Below are positions 6,648-8,507 of a stretch of DNA of 8,507 bases, piece after piece. Each line of letters begins with the position of its first letter. Within the stretch, counting starts at the first letter, position 1. The notes below the pieces were generated by a model, which was not told the origin of the DNA, ran no database searches, and was given only the letters and a program-made list of their open reading frames with translations. The translations under genes were made by a program, and so were the position numbers. Location of the stretch: assembly GCA_965554225.1 (NCBI GenBank), contig CBEVZC010000127.1:1-8507 (forward strand). The letters run 5' to 3'. Source of the DNA: BMS3ABIN04 sp965554225 (GTDB taxonomy: Bacteria > Bacteroidota > Ignavibacteria > Ignavibacteriales > Melioribacteraceae).

Positions 6648-6671
6648 ATATTTTGCATTCTTTCAAAATAT
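6648..6671. repeat. 8-bp inverted repeat with 8-base spacer
   Basis: ATATTTTG (6648-6655) and CAAAATAT (6664-6671) are exact reverse complements around an 8-base spacer. The sequence could form a weak AT-rich hairpin or be a regulator site. A few T residues follow (6671-6673), but the stem has only one G-C pair, so a strong terminator is unlikely. Confidence 0.4.
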
Positions 6672-6685
6672 TTCACAAATGTAAA

Positions 6686-6718
6686 TAAATATCTTGCATT
6701 ATTGCTTGTTGATATTTA
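6686..6718. repeat. 8-bp inverted repeat bracketing the candidate porin promoter
   Basis: TAAATATC (6686-6693) and GATATTTA (6711-6718) are exact reverse complements separated by 17 bases. The left arm abuts a TTG box and the right arm overlaps the start of a TAnnTTTA box. Arm centres are 25 bases apart, so a regulator would contact sites more than two helical turns apart. It may be chance in AT-rich DNA. Confidence 0.35.
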
Positions 6719-6724
6719 GATTTA
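6693..6724 (+). promoter_or_regulatory. candidate promoter for the porin gene
   Basis: CTTG at 6693-6696, 20 bases, then TAGATTTA at 6717-6724 resembles the Bacteroidota TTTG-N19-TAnnTTTG promoter with one mismatch in each box. It is 27 bp upstream of the porin ATG. The 205 bp between msrB and the porin otherwise contain only the three inverted repeats listed and no plausible gene. Confidence 0.3.
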
Positions 6725-6738
6725 GTCTAATTAAAAAT

Positions 6739-6743
6739 AAGGA
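6739..6743 (+). promoter_or_regulatory. ribosome binding site deciding the porin start
   Basis: AAGGA lies 8 bases before the ATG at 6752. An in-frame TTG at 6746 would add only two residues and sits too close to this site, so 6752 is preferred. Confidence 0.6.
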
Positions 6744-6751
6744 TTTTGCAA

Positions 6752-7837
6752 ATGTCTAAAGTTTACAAAATAATATATAATTCTTTTCTAATTTTAATCT
6801 TACTCTCAATCATAAACATCACAACTATAAATGCTCAAGATGAAGTCTTTGAACCCAAAACTACAATAGGTGGTTATGGCGAACTTCATTTTAACCAAAT
6901 AAAACCGGAAAGCAGCGAATCAAAAAAAACTTTGGATTTTCACAGATTTGTAGTGTTCTTAGCACATAGCTTTTCGGAAAAATGGTCTTTTAAGTCGGAA
7001 ATTGAATTGGAGCATAACATAGTGGAAGGAGAACAAGGTGCATTGGAGTTGGAGCAAGCATATATCGATTATCATTTCTCAAATTATTTGGGTTTTCAAG
7101 CAGGTGTAATTTTACCATCAGTTGGAATCATGAATGAAATTCACGAACCACCTACTTTCTTTGGAGTAGAGAGACCGGAATATAATAAGTATATTATTCC
7201 AACTACTTGGTTCGGAAATGGATTTGCTCTTTACGGACAATACTTTGGCTTAAACTATAAGTTTACTATTATGGAAGGATTAAATAGTGATAATTTTTCT
7301 TTTTCATCCGGAATAAGAAGCGGAAGACAAGAAGGATTTAAATCAAATGCAGACGAATTACTTTTTAATGCTCGAGTAAACTATGTAAATATTCCGGGAT
7401 TTCGGTTTGGACTTTCCATTTCCCGAAATAATTCAAAAGGGGATTCTACCAACATTCCTATTACTATTTTGGAAGCTCATATGAAATATCAATATGACAA
7501 TTTCTTCCTTATTGGCGAAATTGGAAACGTAAATTACGAATCAGATAAATTTAAGAGGTCTTTTGGTTATTATATTGATCTAGGATATAACTTAGCGGAA
7601 ATACTGAAAACCGGCTGGGAAGTAATTCCTTTTGTTCGTTATACAAAATATAATACTGCACAGGAAGCTATTGATAGAATTGTTGAAGACCAATTTAATA
7701 TTAAGAAATGGATGATCGGATTATCCGTAAAACCAATTAGTCAAGTTGTAGTAAAATTTGATTACGCTGTTAAAACTACAAAGTCAGATAATGAAAAGAC
7801 GAAATTGTTCAATTTTGGTGTTGGGTATATGTTTTAG
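6752..7837 (+). CDS. outer-membrane porin-like beta-barrel protein
   Basis: This is a 361-residue exported protein. The signal peptide covers residues 1-28 (hydrophobic 11-22, cleavage likely after Ala28 in INAQ). The mature part opens with TTIGGYGELHFNQ, a typical first strand of porin O/P-like or alginate/OprB-like barrels. It continues as many short amphipathic segments with aromatic girdle residues, for example KWSFKSEIELEH, FRFGLSISRN and WEVIPFVRYTKY. It ends with FNFGVGYMF, an alternating strand with terminal Phe, the usual signal for barrel assembly by BAM. Surface-loop-like regions include the HEPPTFFGVERPEYNKY stretch (from about residue 131). Substrate is not evident; phosphate-selective porin would be the nearest generic label. 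The FMN-binding protein gene follows after 92 bp in the same direction. Confidence 0.85.
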   Translation: MSKVYKIIYNSFLILILLSIINITTINAQDEVFEPKTTIGGYGELHFNQIKPESSESKKTLDFHRFVVFLAHSFSEKWSFKSEIELEHNIVEGEQGALELEQAYIDYHFSNYLGFQAGVILPSVGIMNEIHEPPTFFGVERPEYNKYIIPTTWFGNGFALYGQYFGLNYKFTIMEGLNSDNFSFSSGIRSGRQEGFKSNADELLFNARVNYVNIPGFRFGLSISRNNSKGDSTNIPITILEAHMKYQYDNFFLIGEIGNVNYESDKFKRSFGYYIDLGYNLAEILKTGWEVIPFVRYTKYNTAQEAIDRIVEDQFNIKKWMIGLSVKPISQVVVKFDYAVKTTKSDNEKTKLFNFGVGYMF

Positions 7838-7929
7838 TAATCTTAATTATTAAGTTATAACAACATAAGTTTTCATGGATAATCTAATAAATACATTTAA
7901 GTGAATAAAGTAAGTAATGGGAAAACAAT

Positions 7930-8487
7930 ATGTTAAAATCATTTTATTCTTCTAAAAATATATTTTTTATGATAATTTCGCTTATTTTGAGCGTAAATAT
8001 TCTGGGCGGTGAAATTTCCGATAAAATATCAAAATCTATTACCAAATATTTTGGTGCTGAAGTTATATTTCAAATGGAAAAGATGAATATTCCGAAAGAA
8101 ATAAAAACCAAAATTGAAAAAAGAAGTCGACAAAAGTTCTATAAAGATTATGTTTATGTTTATAATATAAGTCAGAACGATTCAATCCTTGCCACGGCAA
8201 TTTTGGATAATGTTTATGGGAAGGTTATGCCGATTACTTTTATTGTCTATTTTGATAAAAATGGAAAGATATTAAAGAGTGAAATTATAAAATACCGTGA
8301 ACAATATGGGGGAGAAATTGCCAATCCATTATGGAATAAACAATTTATCGGTAAAGATTTCAAATCAAATTTTATTCCGGGAAGAGGAGTGGATGGCATC
8401 TCCGGAGCAACTATTTCCGTGAATTCAATTTCGCGTGCTATATTCAAACTTTCTCTACTTTATAATGAGTTATTATTGATAAAATGA
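7930..8487 (+). CDS. exported FMN-binding domain protein (covalent flavin motif)
   Basis: This 185-residue protein has an N-terminal hydrophobic signal or anchor (about 11-26) and a C-terminal FMN_bind domain (about 85-175) of the kind found in RnfG, NqrC and NosR. The key motif is DGISGATIS (155-163); Thr161 is the expected phosphoester-linked FMN site, and Asp155 to Thr161 fits the Dxx(S/T)GAT recognition pattern of the flavin transferase ApbE. Also typical is the upstream YREQYGGEIANPLWNKQFIG region (122-141). It is probably periplasmic or membrane-tethered and carries electrons between membrane redox partners. It is shorter than NqrC and lacks their extra domains, so a simple one-domain electron carrier is the safer description. 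GGGAAAA precedes the ATG. Its stop overlaps the next start (ATGA at 8484-8487), suggesting translational coupling to the following gene, which is probably its partner. Confidence 0.88.
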   Translation: MLKSFYSSKNIFFMIISLILSVNILGGEISDKISKSITKYFGAEVIFQMEKMNIPKEIKTKIEKRSRQKFYKDYVYVYNISQNDSILATAILDNVYGKVMPITFIVYFDKNGKILKSEIIKYREQYGGEIANPLWNKQFIGKDFKSNFIPGRGVDGISGATISVNSISRAIFKLSLLYNELLLIK

Positions 8488-8507
8488 ATACTTACCTTTA
8501 CCAATTA
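8484..8507 (+). CDS. start of a downstream gene, cut by the window end
   Basis: An ATG at 8484 overlaps the stop of the FMN-binding gene (ATGA) and opens an uninterrupted frame to the window end, encoding MNTYLYQL. Only eight codons are visible, so neither its reality nor its product can be judged. The four-base overlap is a common mark of coupled genes. A membrane redox protein or ApbE would fit the context, but this is a guess. Confidence 0.4.

Noticed and set aside
6342..6688. Overlapping open frames on both strands covering the end of msrB and the gap after it
   Set aside because: They are out of frame with or antisense to the MsrB catalytic core, lack ribosome sites, and translate to low-complexity sequence in the AT-rich gap.
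7842..7854. Dyad CTTAAT-T-ATTAAG just after the porin gene
   Set aside because: The arms are six AT-rich bases with a one-base centre, which cannot form a usable hairpin; it is not a terminator and probably chance.

Overview
This is an AT-rich window in which every supported gene lies on the + strand, with short gaps (6-205 bp). The most likely source is a member of the Bacteroidota/Ignavibacteriota (FCB) group, with moderate confidence. Supporting signs are one promoter matching the Bacteroidota consensus (TTTG-N19-TAnnTTTG at 5437-5467), several weak or absent Shine-Dalgarno sites, a Gram-negative outer-membrane beta-barrel ending in Phe, and a lipoprotein signal. No rRNA, tRNA, IS element or CRISPR array is visible.

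Left block (108-3536): a stand-alone large subunit of an adenosylcobalamin-dependent acyl-CoA mutase, then a small lipoprotein of unknown family, then a CNNM/CorC-type membrane protein with a CBS pair. The spacing is tight (24 and 6 bp), so co-transcription is plausible. The mutase looks like a methylmalonyl-CoA mutase overall, but its two substrate-selecting residues (Phe80, Gln198) are those described for isobutyryl-CoA mutase. Its B12-binding partner is not in the window.

Middle block (3656-6546): a sulfur/thiol redox neighbourhood. A single-domain rhodanese is followed 20 bp later by a three-domain persulfide dioxygenase-sulfurtransferase with the architecture of staphylococcal CstB. After a likely promoter come a DCC-family CxxC protein and an MsrB methionine sulfoxide reductase. 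MsrB has an N-terminal membrane anchor or signal and a possible second internal start that would give a cytoplasmic form. Together these genes suggest oxidation of persulfides to sulfite/thiosulfate and repair of thiol or methionine damage.

Right block (6752-8507): an outer-membrane porin-like beta-barrel and an exported protein with a covalent-FMN attachment motif. The latter's stop codon overlaps (ATGA) the start of a further gene cut by the window edge. The 205-bp gap before the porin holds three inverted repeats, one of which brackets a candidate promoter.

Nothing here can be called a wholly new system from sequence alone. The points most worth a second look are the mutase specificity residues, the CstB-like fusion beside a rhodanese, the possible dual-localised MsrB, and the FMN protein coupled to a truncated downstream gene.
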